This document shows positions 15,976 to 25,071 of a stretch of 64,000 nucleotides of DNA, one piece after another (the first letter of the stretch is position 1; the number at the start of each line of letters is the position of its first letter). The stretch covers positions 7,950 to 71,949 of the forward strand of contig JAENYG010000008.1 of the NCBI GenBank assembly GCA_016841875.1, given 5' to 3'. The stretch is from Syntrophomonas sp. GTDB lineage: Bacteria; Bacillota; Syntrophomonadia; Syntrophomonadales; Syntrophomonadaceae. The notes under the pieces are model-generated. The model saw only the letters and a list, made by a program, of their open reading frames with translations. It was not told where the DNA came from and did no database searches. The translations under genes were made by a program, and so were the position numbers.

Positions 15976-17361
15976 TTATTTCATGGCAAAGGCCTTAAGG
16001 CAAACACTGGCATTTTTTTCCTCCTCATATATATCATACCAGGTTTTGCCATTATTGCTGATAAAACCCTGACCGGTCTGGGATCGAGCCTTACTGCTGT
16101 AACCTGCAACAGGTATTTCTACTGGTATGGGATAGTTCCAATCAGGAGTAGTGAGTTTGATCACTACCGAAAATCTCTGACCTTTTTTAAAGGAAACGGA
16201 ACTTGAAAATTTCTTTACAAAGTACGAGGAATCACTGATCCTACCCTCCAGATTTTTCACCAGTTCTCCGCTTCTGGGTTTAGAAGCAATAACATTTTTA
16301 TAGACATACAGGCTGTAGGTCGAATCAGGAGAAGCCGTATAAAAACTGCATCCATTTAGGTACTGGTCAGTTTCTGCCTCGAAAATATTTGCAAACCAGG
16401 CTGTAGTTTGGTTATAGCCATAACCTGCGACCCAACCCAGTGAGTCATATTGATGTATGATATCACCGGCAGCGGGGTTATCAACCGTGCAAAATAATGA
16501 ATTAGATCGCCCTATCCAGATATCGTAATAGGAGACGTAAAAGTATCCATTATCCCCCCAGTCCTTACCCCAGCTGTTACGTACAATAAAGGCTCCATCC
16601 CCTGGAGGGGCGCTTTTAAATTTAGAACCTGAATAATTGTCATCCCATCCCACCAGACATATAGCGTGGTTAGGAAATTCTCCACCTGAAGCATAGTAAG
16701 CTGCATTTTTATCGTTATAATACCCATTATTAAAATACATACTGCTGAACACTGCTCCGTAATTTTTAATACCCAGTTTCAAGCTGCAGTTATCTAGATA
16801 ACTGCGTCGGTCCGGAATATAAATTACCTTGTTGATATGTTTTACAGGCACGAACGTATTACAATTACCCTGCCAGGAATCATATGGATCGGTACTTTCC
16901 CGGATGGGACCGCTCCAACGGGCAAGATAAGCGTTGACCATCCATTCATTTCCACCGCCGTCATAAGAACGATCATATCCCTCATTACAATCTTTGCTGA
17001 GCAGGTTCTTTATGTTGTTTTCTGAAAAGTCCCAGCTTTCACCGGGAAGCAGGCAGGATTCCAGTGAGCCATACGCGGCAAAGGCCCAGCAAGTACCTGC
17101 AGACCCCTGGTCTTTAATAGCTGTAAGCTTGTTCTCTTTTCTCAAATCATAACTGGACGGCAGGGCCATACTCCGGTACTTGAGTAATGCTTTATTGCCG
17201 GTCGGGTGAGTTAGTGCCAGCGGCGGCGGAATATATCCGCTCTTCACCGGCATGGTTGGTACAGCACCTTGATCCTGCTCGATAATATCAAAATATTTAA
17301 CAAAGTCCTTATTTATGGGAGAACGTGATAAGCGAGGACGATAAATTCTCAAATAAGCCAC
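15976..17361 (-). CDS. Papain-family (C1A) cysteine protease with C-terminal lectin-like domain
   Basis: This 461-residue protein has a short N-region (1-68) and a C1A peptidase domain (about 69-285). The oxyanion Gln85 and catalytic Cys91 are in KDQGSAGTCWAFAA, His232 in PNHAICLVGWDDN, and Asn262 in VRNSWGKDWGDNGYF. A beta-rich lectin-like domain (about 300-450) follows, as in bacterial C1A proteases with extracellular activity. The frame begins at a GTG without a strong ribosome site, with an in-frame stop a few codons upstream, and no signal peptide is visible. A REP-like palindrome lies 59 bp upstream, so the 5' end may have been altered. The next gene downstream encodes a chagasin-type inhibitor. 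Secretion is expected for the family but not shown here. Confidence 0.9.
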   Translation of the reverse strand: MAYLRIYRPRLSRSPINKDFVKYFDIIEQDQGAVPTMPVKSGYIPPPLALTHPTGNKALLKYRSMALPSSYDLRKENKLTAIKDQGSAGTCWAFAAYGSLESCLLPGESWDFSENNIKNLLSKDCNEGYDRSYDGGGNEWMVNAYLARWSGPIRESTDPYDSWQGNCNTFVPVKHINKVIYIPDRRSYLDNCSLKLGIKNYGAVFSSMYFNNGYYNDKNAAYYASGGEFPNHAICLVGWDDNYSGSKFKSAPPGDGAFIVRNSWGKDWGDNGYFYVSYYDIWIGRSNSLFCTVDNPAAGDIIHQYDSLGWVAGYGYNQTTAWFANIFEAETDQYLNGCSFYTASPDSTYSLYVYKNVIASKPRSGELVKNLEGRISDSSYFVKKFSSSVSFKKGQRFSVVIKLTTPDWNYPIPVEIPVAGYSSKARSQTGQGFISNNGKTWYDIYEEEKNASVCLKAFAMK

Positions 17362-17419
17362 CCCAGAACATATACCATACTATGAAATTATATGAGGAAT
17401 GAATACATAAGGTTACCGG

Positions 17420-17486
17420 GAAGCAAGGGGACGTTCTTTTTGCTTCCTTTCACCAAAGGGAAGCAAAAAGAACGTCCCCTTGCTTC
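17420..17486. repeat. REP-like perfect palindrome, GGGGACGTTC core
   Basis: Two perfect 27-bp arms (17420-17446 and 17460-17486) each contain GGGGACGTTC flanked by GAAGCAA and TTTTTGCTTC; the 13-base centre can extend the stem. It lies upstream of the protease gene in a 415-bp intergenic region that otherwise holds only the 5' side of the NlpC/P60 gene. Confidence 0.85.
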
Positions 17487-17776
17487 AGTTCCCCTTTCAG
17501 GTCAGGTAATTTCACCCAGTCATTCTATATTATTCCATTATCTATATTGTCAGATAACGCCCCATCCCTGGAAAATTGGAGCCTATGGGATATGTGGTGC
17601 TTATTTATTGCAGCTGTCATTTCAGTTTGTAAACATTTACCTGAAGGTATATATAGAATGAAATAGAACCATTTAATTCAGGAAGAGGTTATTATCTGGA
17701 ATATTATATATCAAATTGGTTATTCAAGAAATATTTATCATCGACGTAATATTATAGTATTTTTTTGGAGGTTTTT

Positions 17777-18769
17777 ATGATTAGAAAAGTTTTCGCTTTG
17801 TGTATCTGCCTGATGGTACTATTGGGCTCAGGTATAATGGATTCATCTACTGCAAGTGCTGCCAGCAGCAGCACCTATATTCAACGGTACAAAACCAATT
17901 ACCCGGAGTATCTTATAAAAGATAAGGCTATTGCAGATGCTTTTTTGGCCAATTACAACAACAGTGAATCACAAGCTCTGGCTGCCAGAGCCATCTGGTA
18001 TATGGAAAACGGATATATGATATACGGTCATTACAAATATTGGGATACAGGTTTCATAGATTGTTCAAATTTTGTTTCCCTGGTATATAAGGACTTTGGT
18101 TATAAAATCACCTCAGCTTCGAAAAATTATAACCAGGTAGGTAAAAAAGTATCTGGTGTATATTCCAGGAAAATTAAAGGAAGCAGTAAATATGAATTAG
18201 TAGGCATTGATAATTTAAGGCCGGGTGACATATTGACTTTCTGGAAAGAAGATAGTGACGGGAGTGGTACCCATATTGGACATGTAGCCCTTTACATAGG
18301 GAAAATAAACGGCAAACCTACTATTATACAGACTGTATCCGGTAGACCTACCGCAATAGGCATCACTAATGATTTCAGGTACTGGTATGGTGAACACTTT
18401 GCTGGAGCCCGCCGGGTACTTGATGATGCATCGCAGTATCCTGGCAAAGTCTGGAAGGCATCAAAACCAGTAATCCCTGCTAAATATCAACTGCCACCAC
18501 AGAAGACGGTGGTTATGCCTGCCAGCAAGTTTATGGCCTATCAGGGTAAAAACAGCACGGTTGCTGCAGTTGATAACCAACCGACTTCCACAAAAATCAA
18601 TGATAATACAAGTGCTGCTAACCCGGTAATTGAGGAGATTGTTGAACCAGTCAAATCTGAGTCCAAAGAGACCAGTGATAATAATACCGGGCACTTTATC
18701 TTTACCAGTACGGGATATTATCATTCTACAACGATTTTTCCCAGTTATTATACAGCCAGCAGCGTTTAA
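17777..18769 (+). CDS. Secreted NlpC/P60-like cell-wall hydrolase
   Basis: This is a secreted protein of about 330 residues. GGAGG (17767-17771) sits five bases before ATG 17777, so the upstream TTG at 17765 is rejected. A signal peptide (about 1-29) ends near SSTASAA. The catalytic core spans about residues 65-215: the Cys is in FIDCSNFVSLVY and the His in THIGHVALYIG, as in NlpC/P60 or CHAP-like amidases that cut peptidoglycan stem peptides. The C-terminal 110 residues are low complexity, rich in Ser, Lys and Pro, and may lie in the wall. It is transcribed divergently from the papain-type protease and has its own terminator. Confidence 0.82.
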   Translation: MIRKVFALCICLMVLLGSGIMDSSTASAASSSTYIQRYKTNYPEYLIKDKAIADAFLANYNNSESQALAARAIWYMENGYMIYGHYKYWDTGFIDCSNFVSLVYKDFGYKITSASKNYNQVGKKVSGVYSRKIKGSSKYELVGIDNLRPGDILTFWKEDSDGSGTHIGHVALYIGKINGKPTIIQTVSGRPTAIGITNDFRYWYGEHFAGARRVLDDASQYPGKVWKASKPVIPAKYQLPPQKTVVMPASKFMAYQGKNSTVAAVDNQPTSTKINDNTSAANPVIEEIVEPVKSESKETSDNNTGHFIFTSTGYYHSTTIFPSYYTASSV

Positions 18770-18831
18770 GAAAACTGACCTGCAAAGAGTATTATAGCAG
18801 GATCGGTCTTGGTTCAGGTTAGATTAATATA

Positions 18832-18868
18832 CCCCATGCTTACATTTTATGCTTGCATGGGGCTCTTT
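18832..18868 (+). terminator. Terminator of the NlpC/P60 gene
   Basis: CCCCATGC (18832-18839) pairs with GCATGGGG (18855-18862), followed by CTCTTTTT. Confidence 0.85.
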
Positions 18869-18891
18869 TTACTGGCTTCTATGGTTTAGTA

Positions 18892-19245
18892 TTATAAATC
18901 ACTTGCTGTCCACCAATCGAATATTTCAATGTTATGCAGATCAGCCACAGATTTGGCATGAGCATAACAGCTAAAAGGAAGGGCTACATGTAAAGGATAA
19001 TTGCTTTTGGAAAGCATATCCCAGTGCTCAATAGTCTCATGCAGGTCTATAGTCTCTTTTGTCTCAACATCACAAATTATATAAGAGCCATTCCTGGAAG
19101 CAACAACGTCTGGGCGATAGCCATGTAAGATGTGAGCAATATCATCAGGATAATCAGGATGTTTACTGGTCATTATCTCATAACCGTTAGACTTGTAGTT
19201 TTTGATCATACTTCGAAGAATTGTATAATATACAAATCCTGTCAT
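18892..19245 (-). CDS. Small protein with PD-(D/E)XK nuclease-like motif
   Basis: This 117-residue protein contains RPDVVAS followed nine residues later by IICDVETKETI. A PD followed by a beta strand ending in (D/E)XK (here ETK) is the hallmark of the PD-(D/E)XK nuclease superfamily, so a small DNA-processing or Holliday-resolvase-like fold is possible. Supporting parts, DLHETIEHWDMLSK and a final beta-strand region, are consistent but weak. GGGGG lies upstream of the ATG. The gene is isolated, with the NlpC/P60 terminator downstream and no restriction or transposition partner nearby. The function is unproven. Confidence 0.6.
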   Translation of the reverse strand: MTGFVYYTILRSMIKNYKSNGYEIMTSKHPDYPDDIAHILHGYRPDVVASRNGSYIICDVETKETIDLHETIEHWDMLSKSNYPLHVALPFSCYAHAKSVADLHNIEIFDWWTASDL

Positions 19246-19443
19246 TAAAATAGCCCCCTTATATTTTTACCTTATATGGTGCAGATGGTTTGCGCCTGGG
19301 CGACGAAAGAAAGAGATTGTTTGTACAACGTTGAAGGAAGTTGCTTGGTGAGCTTTATCTCTAAGGAAAGAAGTTATTTTAACCACATTCTCTTACTTAC
19401 CTATTATATCACATATCATATGCACTTATCGATTTGGATTAAT

Positions 19444-19482
19444 AAGGCTCATCTTTCAGCGGAAAACTGATAGATGAGCCTT
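19444..19482. terminator. Hairpin terminator between the nuclease-like and oxidoreductase genes
   Basis: AAGGCTCATCT (19444-19454) pairs with AGATGAGCCTT (19472-19482). It follows the minus-strand oxidoreductase gene. The rest of 19246-19537 shows no gene. Confidence 0.65.
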
Positions 19483-19537
19483 TCAAGTGAGTCGATTTAA
19501 CCATCAATTTCTATAATGACCTTCAATGTACTTCGGT

Positions 19538-21481
19538 TTATTGAGAAATATCCCAGGCGGCTTTCGCACCTTCATCCACCGCTTCGATTATCCGTCGGGG
19601 ATCTGCAGCATCTCCAACTAAATAATATTTTATTCCCTGGTGATCAAGAAATTGCTTTAAATCGTTTACCGGTCGGGCACCGATTGCCATCACTACCTGG
19701 TCAACCGGTGATATTGTTTGGGTTTCGTGATCTTTAACCAGGACCACAGAATCCTCCGTTATTTGCTTGACTTCCGTATTAAACATAAAACGGCAGTCTG
19801 CTTTCTTCAGGCGATAATTCAACATGTTTCCATGGGAAGTGAGAGGATTGACTGGAGACTTTTCCAGTTTTTCAACCAGTACCAGGCTCCTGGCTCCTTT
19901 TCGGGCAATGAAGTCAGCTGTTTCCATACCGGTTAGTCCCCCACCTACCACTACTATATTATCTCCCACAGGCACCTCTGCCTTTAGTACGCTCCAGGCA
20001 TCGGTTACTAATGGAAGATGAGTTCCTTCAATGGAGGGAATAAACTGTTCTGCTCCACTGGCTAAAATCACTACCTCGGGGTTGCCCTCTAAAAGCATGG
20101 TTTCGGTAACCTCGGAACAGGTGTTGATCTGGGCTCCGTACTGCAGGGCTCTAGCCTTCAGCCTATCGATCCAATCAGCATATGGTTCTTTATATGGTGC
20201 TTGTGCAGCAACAATGACCTGGCCTCCTACCTGTTCTCCTTTTTCAAACAGGACTACCTGGTGTCCCAGCCGAGCCGCCTCGGATGCGGCAGTCAAACCG
20301 GCCGGTCCTCCCCCGACGACCCATACTTTACATTTATTCTTGGACTGCTGTACAGGGTAAAGTAATTCCTGTCCGGTCTCAGGATTTATGGCACATCGCA
20401 CTGATTTCCCCTCATATATCAGCCTTTCTATACAACCTTGATTGCAGGCCAGGCACTGGAAGGTACGTTCAGGATGTCCTTCTATAGCGTTTTTCAAAAA
20501 ATCAGGGTCTGCCAGATGCTGGCGGCCCACGGATATCAAGTCAGCATCCCCGCGTTTGACAGTTTCATTCATCACCATAGGATCGGTGAATCTTCCTACA
20601 CCTATAACCGGAACATCTAAGGTTTCTTTTATCTTCCGAGCCAGCCATACATTAAAACCCTGGGGATATTCTATGGGAGCCTGGATTATACCGGCAGGAC
20701 TTCCGTGGGTGCCAAAAGAAGCATGAATAACATCAACGCCAGCCTCAATAAAGTCAGGTACTATTGCCTTCATATCTTCTATGTCATAGCCGTTCTTAAT
20801 TGCTTCCTCTGCTGAGATGCGCAGAGATATGGGGAAATCCTGACCCACTTGGCGGCGTACTTCCTGAATACATTCCACGATGAAACGAGCACGATTTTTC
20901 ATACTTCCACCATACTGGTCATTCCTTCGATTGGAATGGACAGAAAGGAACTGACCCAACAGGTAGCCATGGGCAGCATGAAGTTCTACTGCATCGAATC
21001 CTGCTTTACGGGATCTTAACGCAGCCGCACCGAAAGCCTCTATTATTTCAACGATGTCATCGTTGGTCATCTCTCTCGGGGTACCACCAAATACAAAGCT
21101 GGGTAGGGCTGAGGGTCCTACCGCATTCCCCTTTTTTAATTGATAGAAACTTTCCCGCCCGGCATGATGAAGCTGCACAGCAATTTTGGCGTCAGCTGAA
21201 TGACATATCTCAACCAACTTGCTCAAACCTGGAATGCAGGTATCGTCGTAAATCCTCAGGGCACTGGGACTTACACTGCCATTTGGATGTACCGAAGAAA
21301 TCTCAGTGATGTACAGCCCTGCACCGCTCTGAACTCTTCTTTTAAAATAAGCAATATTGGCTTCACTAACTGTACCATCTCTGTTTCCCAAGCCAGTCCC
21401 CATGGGCGGCATGACTATACGATTCTTCAGCTCCATTGAATTTATTTTTATCGGCTGGAGCAGGTGCTCTAAGTTCTGCAT
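19538..21481 (-). CDS. NADH:flavin oxidoreductase / 2,4-dienoyl-CoA reductase family
   Basis: This protein of about 647 residues has the three-part layout of FadH and clostridial enoate reductases. An N-terminal FMN TIM barrel (about 1-330, with HAAHGYLLGQFLS and GRQHLADPDF) is followed by a 4Fe-4S site CLACNQGCIERL then VRCAINPETG (Cys spacing 2, 3, 11), and by FAD/NAD(P)-binding Rossmann domains (VWVVGGGPAGLTAASEAA and NIVVVGGGLTGMETADFIA). It would transfer hydride to an activated double bond such as in an enoate or dienoyl-CoA. The start ATG 21481 has GGGAGG ten bases upstream; the longer frame lacks one. The substrate cannot be told from sequence. Confidence 0.9.
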   Translation of the reverse strand: MQNLEHLLQPIKINSMELKNRIVMPPMGTGLGNRDGTVSEANIAYFKRRVQSGAGLYITEISSVHPNGSVSPSALRIYDDTCIPGLSKLVEICHSADAKIAVQLHHAGRESFYQLKKGNAVGPSALPSFVFGGTPREMTNDDIVEIIEAFGAAALRSRKAGFDAVELHAAHGYLLGQFLSVHSNRRNDQYGGSMKNRARFIVECIQEVRRQVGQDFPISLRISAEEAIKNGYDIEDMKAIVPDFIEAGVDVIHASFGTHGSPAGIIQAPIEYPQGFNVWLARKIKETLDVPVIGVGRFTDPMVMNETVKRGDADLISVGRQHLADPDFLKNAIEGHPERTFQCLACNQGCIERLIYEGKSVRCAINPETGQELLYPVQQSKNKCKVWVVGGGPAGLTAASEAARLGHQVVLFEKGEQVGGQVIVAAQAPYKEPYADWIDRLKARALQYGAQINTCSEVTETMLLEGNPEVVILASGAEQFIPSIEGTHLPLVTDAWSVLKAEVPVGDNIVVVGGGLTGMETADFIARKGARSLVLVEKLEKSPVNPLTSHGNMLNYRLKKADCRFMFNTEVKQITEDSVVLVKDHETQTISPVDQVVMAIGARPVNDLKQFLDHQGIKYYLVGDAADPRRIIEAVDEGAKAAWDISQ

Positions 21482-21579
21482 TATTATGTTTCCTCCCTTA
21501 AAAGGTGTTCGGTAGCTTTTATACGTATCTTTCAACTGAGCACAAAATTATCATCTGATGAATTGTCGTTAATGTAAGA

Positions 21580-22473
21580 TTATTCATGGAGAAGATACTT
21601 TCCATCTACTCTAACCTGGGCTCCTCCCCCAAATAGCACATTGATCTTACCCTGCTTAATTAAGGTGCCAAGTTTAACAAGATTGGGATTATCATAACTG
21701 GCATTCTGTTCAATGACCAGATTCTGGCCGTCCCACTGATTTTCTTCTAATAAATAATAACCAAATGCCGAATTTCCTGAGCCTGTAGCAGGATCTTCCA
21801 GGTATCCAAATTTAGGGGCAAATACCCGGGTGCGATAATCACTCGCTTTATTAGATGTCTCTTGAGTATATACCAGGATAATATCTATATCATGATTTAA
21901 GCAGAAATCTCTCAACTTAATTTCCTGTGGATCTATATTGATACATTCCCTCAGTTTGTGTATTGGTACAATCAAAGTGTTTAACCCTGCATTAACAAGG
22001 GATATTTTATGTCTATTATCGATCTCACTGGGACTCATTTCAAGCGCTTCTGATACATCTCCTATACTCAAAGCTGTTTTTTGATAAGCTGGCTGGGGAG
22101 CTGATATATAGACACAATCATTTTTAGGGATGTCATTTATTACATCAAGATATTCCTGTTTTACTTTGATTCTTATTTTTTCTTGCATGATCAGCAAAGG
22201 CTCATTGATTATCAAGTCATACATGGCTGCAATTGTGCCATGCCCACAAAAATATACTTCGCATTCCGAAGAGTAATATTTTAATAAATAGCTATCTTTA
22301 TCAGTAAACACATAGACAACTTCATTTACATAACCTTTCAATTCTCTGGCTATTTGCTGCATTTGAGCCGGAGTTATATCCGAAATATCTTCCAAATATA
22401 CACACGCGGCTGGATTCCCTGACGATAACCCTCCAGTGAAAGCATCGATTTTCTTGAATCTAAAACAGCTCAT
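21580..22473 (-). CDS. PhzF-family isomerase-like protein
   Basis: This 297-residue protein belongs to the PhzF/diaminopimelate-epimerase-fold family. Features are KIDAFTGGLSSGNPAACVYL at the N-terminus, the Glu in YVNEVVYVF that acts as general acid/base, YFCGHGTIAAMY, and EDPATGSGNSAFGYYL. PhzF itself isomerises an intermediate in phenazine biosynthesis, but no other phenazine gene is here and most members of the family have unknown substrates. GAGGTGA lies before the ATG. It is 42 bp downstream of topB on the same strand and may be cotranscribed with it. Confidence 0.88.
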   Translation of the reverse strand: MSCFRFKKIDAFTGGLSSGNPAACVYLEDISDITPAQMQQIARELKGYVNEVVYVFTDKDSYLLKYYSSECEVYFCGHGTIAAMYDLIINEPLLIMQEKIRIKVKQEYLDVINDIPKNDCVYISAPQPAYQKTALSIGDVSEALEMSPSEIDNRHKISLVNAGLNTLIVPIHKLRECINIDPQEIKLRDFCLNHDIDIILVYTQETSNKASDYRTRVFAPKFGYLEDPATGSGNSAFGYYLLEENQWDGQNLVIEQNASYDNPNLVKLGTLIKQGKINVLFGGGAQVRVDGKYLLHE

Positions 22474-22515
22474 TTATGACTTCACCTCATTAATTGGAAA
22501 AAACAAATACCATGT

Positions 22516-24594
22516 TTAGTCCTTTTTCTTTTCTTTTTCATTCAATGCTGCCTTTAACAGGTCACCCAGACTGGTGCCAAATTGTCCATTATCACTATAC
22601 TGATTAATCAATTTCTGATTGATTCGAGCACTGTTTCTATCCTTTTTAAAAATGTCATCATTATTGCTCTTTTCCGGCTGGCGATGACCGCAGCTGCGAT
22701 CCGGACAGACTAACATTTTACCCCTTTTCCCTTGAACCAGGAGCATATTCTTTCCGCAGGCCGGGCATTTGCTTTTAGTAACATTGTCCGGTTTATATTC
22801 ACTGCTGTCCTGTTGAATATCCCTTACCATTTCCCGGGCGCTTCTTCTTATTCCTTCGATAAATGCTTTTCTGCTGCCTTTACCTCTGGCAATATGAGTC
22901 AGCTGCTCTTCCCATTGGGCAGTTAAGACAGGTGACCTGAGTTCCTCCGGGGCCAGTTCTATCAACTGCCTGGCCTTCGATGTCGGGACTAACTGCTTAC
23001 CATTTCTCTCAATATAGAAACTGCTTATAAGTTTTTCAATGATCTCTGCTCGAGTGGCAGGCGTACCCAAGCCACTGCCGCTTATTGATTCTCGCAGCTT
23101 TTTATCATCTATAAACTTGACCGGGTTTTCCATGGCCGTCAGCAGAGCTGCCTCTGTATAACGTGGTGGTGGCGTAGTCATTCCACGGGTTATCTTGCAG
23201 CTTTTCAACTGCTTTTTGCTTCCCTCTTCCTGACGATTAAGGGTTTGTTCGGGCAGTACTTCACCTGTTTTCTTATCTTCTTCTTCAACTTTGGATGTGA
23301 CTGTTCGCCAGCCCTGTTCCTTGACCACCTTACCCCGCGAGTAAAAACGTTCCCCGTTTATCAAAGTGCAGATGGTGGTTTTTTCATAAGTATAGGGCGG
23401 ATAAAACATAGCAATAAATCGTCTGGCAATTAAATTAAAAAGCCTCTTTTCATCATTGACCAGCGCAGTTAAATTGACTGGTTCCCCGGTAGGGATAATG
23501 GCATGGTGGTCGCTGACTTTACTGTTATCCACAAACCGCTTGCCAGGATTCATTTTATTAGATAATAACGGCTTTACTATAGCCTGATATGGTCCGGTTG
23601 AAATACCTTGAAGCCTGCTCCCTAAAGTTGGTACTATATCTGAAGTTAGATAACGTGAGTCAGTGCGGGGATAAGTAACAATCTTATGCTGTTCATATAG
23701 TTTTTGCAGAACAGATAAGGTCTTTTGGGCCGAGAAGTTAAGTTTTCGATTAGCATCCCGCTGCAGCTCGGTTAAATCATACAGCATCGGAGGAGCCTCA
23801 CTTTTGTTCTCTCTGCGAATATCTTCTATCCTAGCTTCGTGGCCTTCAACCCGGAATATTATTTGGGCAGCTTTTTCCTGATCAAAAATTCGGCTCTGGC
23901 CTTTGGAATCTCGCCAATCTCCATAGTAGTCCCCAAAATCCGCCCTAACCGTCCAATAAGGCTGCGGTTTGAATTCTTGTATTTCTTTTTCCCGCTGAAC
24001 TACCATAGCCAGAGTTGGGGTCTGCACCCGGCCGGCGTTTAATTGGGCATTATACTTACAAGATAGGGCCCGGGTAACATTAAGACCTACCAACCAGTCT
24101 GCCTCTGCCCTGCATACGGCAGCATCATAAAGGTTATCATAATCTTTTCCGGGTTTAAGATTCTTGAATCCTTCCCGGATAGCACTATCAGTTTGAGAAG
24201 AAATCCACAGGCGCTTAAATGGCTTATTGTATTTAGCCTGAGCTATGATCCAACGGGCTACCAGCTCTCCTTCCCGCCCTGCATCAGTAGCAATCACCAG
24301 ATCTTTAATATCTCCCCGGTGCAGGAGTTTTTTTACTATCTGGTACTGGTGAGAACTCTGCCTGATAACTTTTAGCCTCATCTTTTCTGGCATCATAGGC
24401 AGATCTTCCATCCGCCACTGTTTAAGTTTCTGGTCATAATCATCGGGTTCGGCTAGGGTGACCAGATGACCCAGGGCCCAGGTTATCACATAATTAGCAC
24501 CCTCAATATAACCTTTATTTTTATTATTACAGTTCAAGACCCGGGCAATTTCCCTGGCCACACTCGGTTTTTCCGCTATCACCAGCGATTTCAT
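22516..24594 (-). CDS. topB: DNA topoisomerase III
   Basis: This 692-residue protein is a type IA topoisomerase that passes single strands and decatenates DNA. The TOPRIM domain (about 1-135) has EKPSVAREIARVL and the acidic DAGREGELVARWI. The catalytic tyrosine is in VTYPRTDSRYL (about residue 310). The C-terminus has one zinc ribbon (CPACGKNM and a later CPDRSCGHRQ) and a charged tail, common in Firmicute TopB. GAGG precedes the ATG. A 61-residue basic protein ends two bases upstream and the PhzF gene follows, so the three are probably one transcript. Confidence 0.95.
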   Translation of the reverse strand: MKSLVIAEKPSVAREIARVLNCNNKNKGYIEGANYVITWALGHLVTLAEPDDYDQKLKQWRMEDLPMMPEKMRLKVIRQSSHQYQIVKKLLHRGDIKDLVIATDAGREGELVARWIIAQAKYNKPFKRLWISSQTDSAIREGFKNLKPGKDYDNLYDAAVCRAEADWLVGLNVTRALSCKYNAQLNAGRVQTPTLAMVVQREKEIQEFKPQPYWTVRADFGDYYGDWRDSKGQSRIFDQEKAAQIIFRVEGHEARIEDIRRENKSEAPPMLYDLTELQRDANRKLNFSAQKTLSVLQKLYEQHKIVTYPRTDSRYLTSDIVPTLGSRLQGISTGPYQAIVKPLLSNKMNPGKRFVDNSKVSDHHAIIPTGEPVNLTALVNDEKRLFNLIARRFIAMFYPPYTYEKTTICTLINGERFYSRGKVVKEQGWRTVTSKVEEEDKKTGEVLPEQTLNRQEEGSKKQLKSCKITRGMTTPPPRYTEAALLTAMENPVKFIDDKKLRESISGSGLGTPATRAEIIEKLISSFYIERNGKQLVPTSKARQLIELAPEELRSPVLTAQWEEQLTHIARGKGSRKAFIEGIRRSAREMVRDIQQDSSEYKPDNVTKSKCPACGKNMLLVQGKRGKMLVCPDRSCGHRQPEKSNNDDIFKKDRNSARINQKLINQYSDNGQFGTSLGDLLKAALNEKEKKKD

Positions 24595-24596
24595 GC

Positions 24597-24782
24597 TTAT
24601 ACCTCACTTGTATCATCCCCGAGGGCGGGAGAATTATTTTTCTTCTGTTTCTTGCTGCGATGGCTGCTGGTTCCGTATCGATCCTCAGGACCGCGCTTAA
24701 CGCTGCCCTGGGAAGCGCTTTTTTGCTGCTTCTTTTCGATAATCTTCCGCATCATTTCGATGTTTTTATTCTTCTCTTCCAT
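24597..24782 (-). CDS. Small, highly charged protein upstream of topB
   Basis: This 61-residue protein is almost entirely hydrophilic (KNKNIEMMRKIIEKKQQKSA, then RSKKQKKNNS). The first half may form a short amphipathic helix. AGGAGG is well placed before the ATG, and the stop is two bases from the topB start, so it is translated with topB. It has no known domain. A nucleic-acid-binding or TopB-partner role is inference from its charge and position. Confidence 0.7.
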   Translation of the reverse strand: MEEKNKNIEMMRKIIEKKQQKSASQGSVKRGPEDRYGTSSHRSKKQKKNNSPALGDDTSEV

Positions 24783-25071
24783 GTTATATCCTCCTATGTC
24801 TTATTACAAGTTATTATTATATCACAGGAAACATGAAATAGGCCGAAAGTACTTGACTCCCAAACACCTTTTCAGCAGCTATATATTAAATCATCCTTAT
24901 TCATTATGCTATGATTCCTTAACTCTGATCCTGGTATACGATGTCCAATGAACCAAAATAATATTGATAATAAAAAAGGTAATATTACGCAGTTGATGGA
25001 AACTTAATATATTATTTGTAAAAAGGAGCATCGTTTAATCTATAAAAATAATCATCAGGAGGAGATGTAAG

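Noticed and set aside
21580-22473. PhzF protein as a phenazine biosynthesis gene
   Set aside because: No other phenazine genes are in the window and the family is broad.
24466-24951. 161-codon plus-strand frame opposite topB and its upstream gene
   Set aside because: It is antisense to topB and the small charged gene, has no ribosome site and its composition is typical of a shadow frame.
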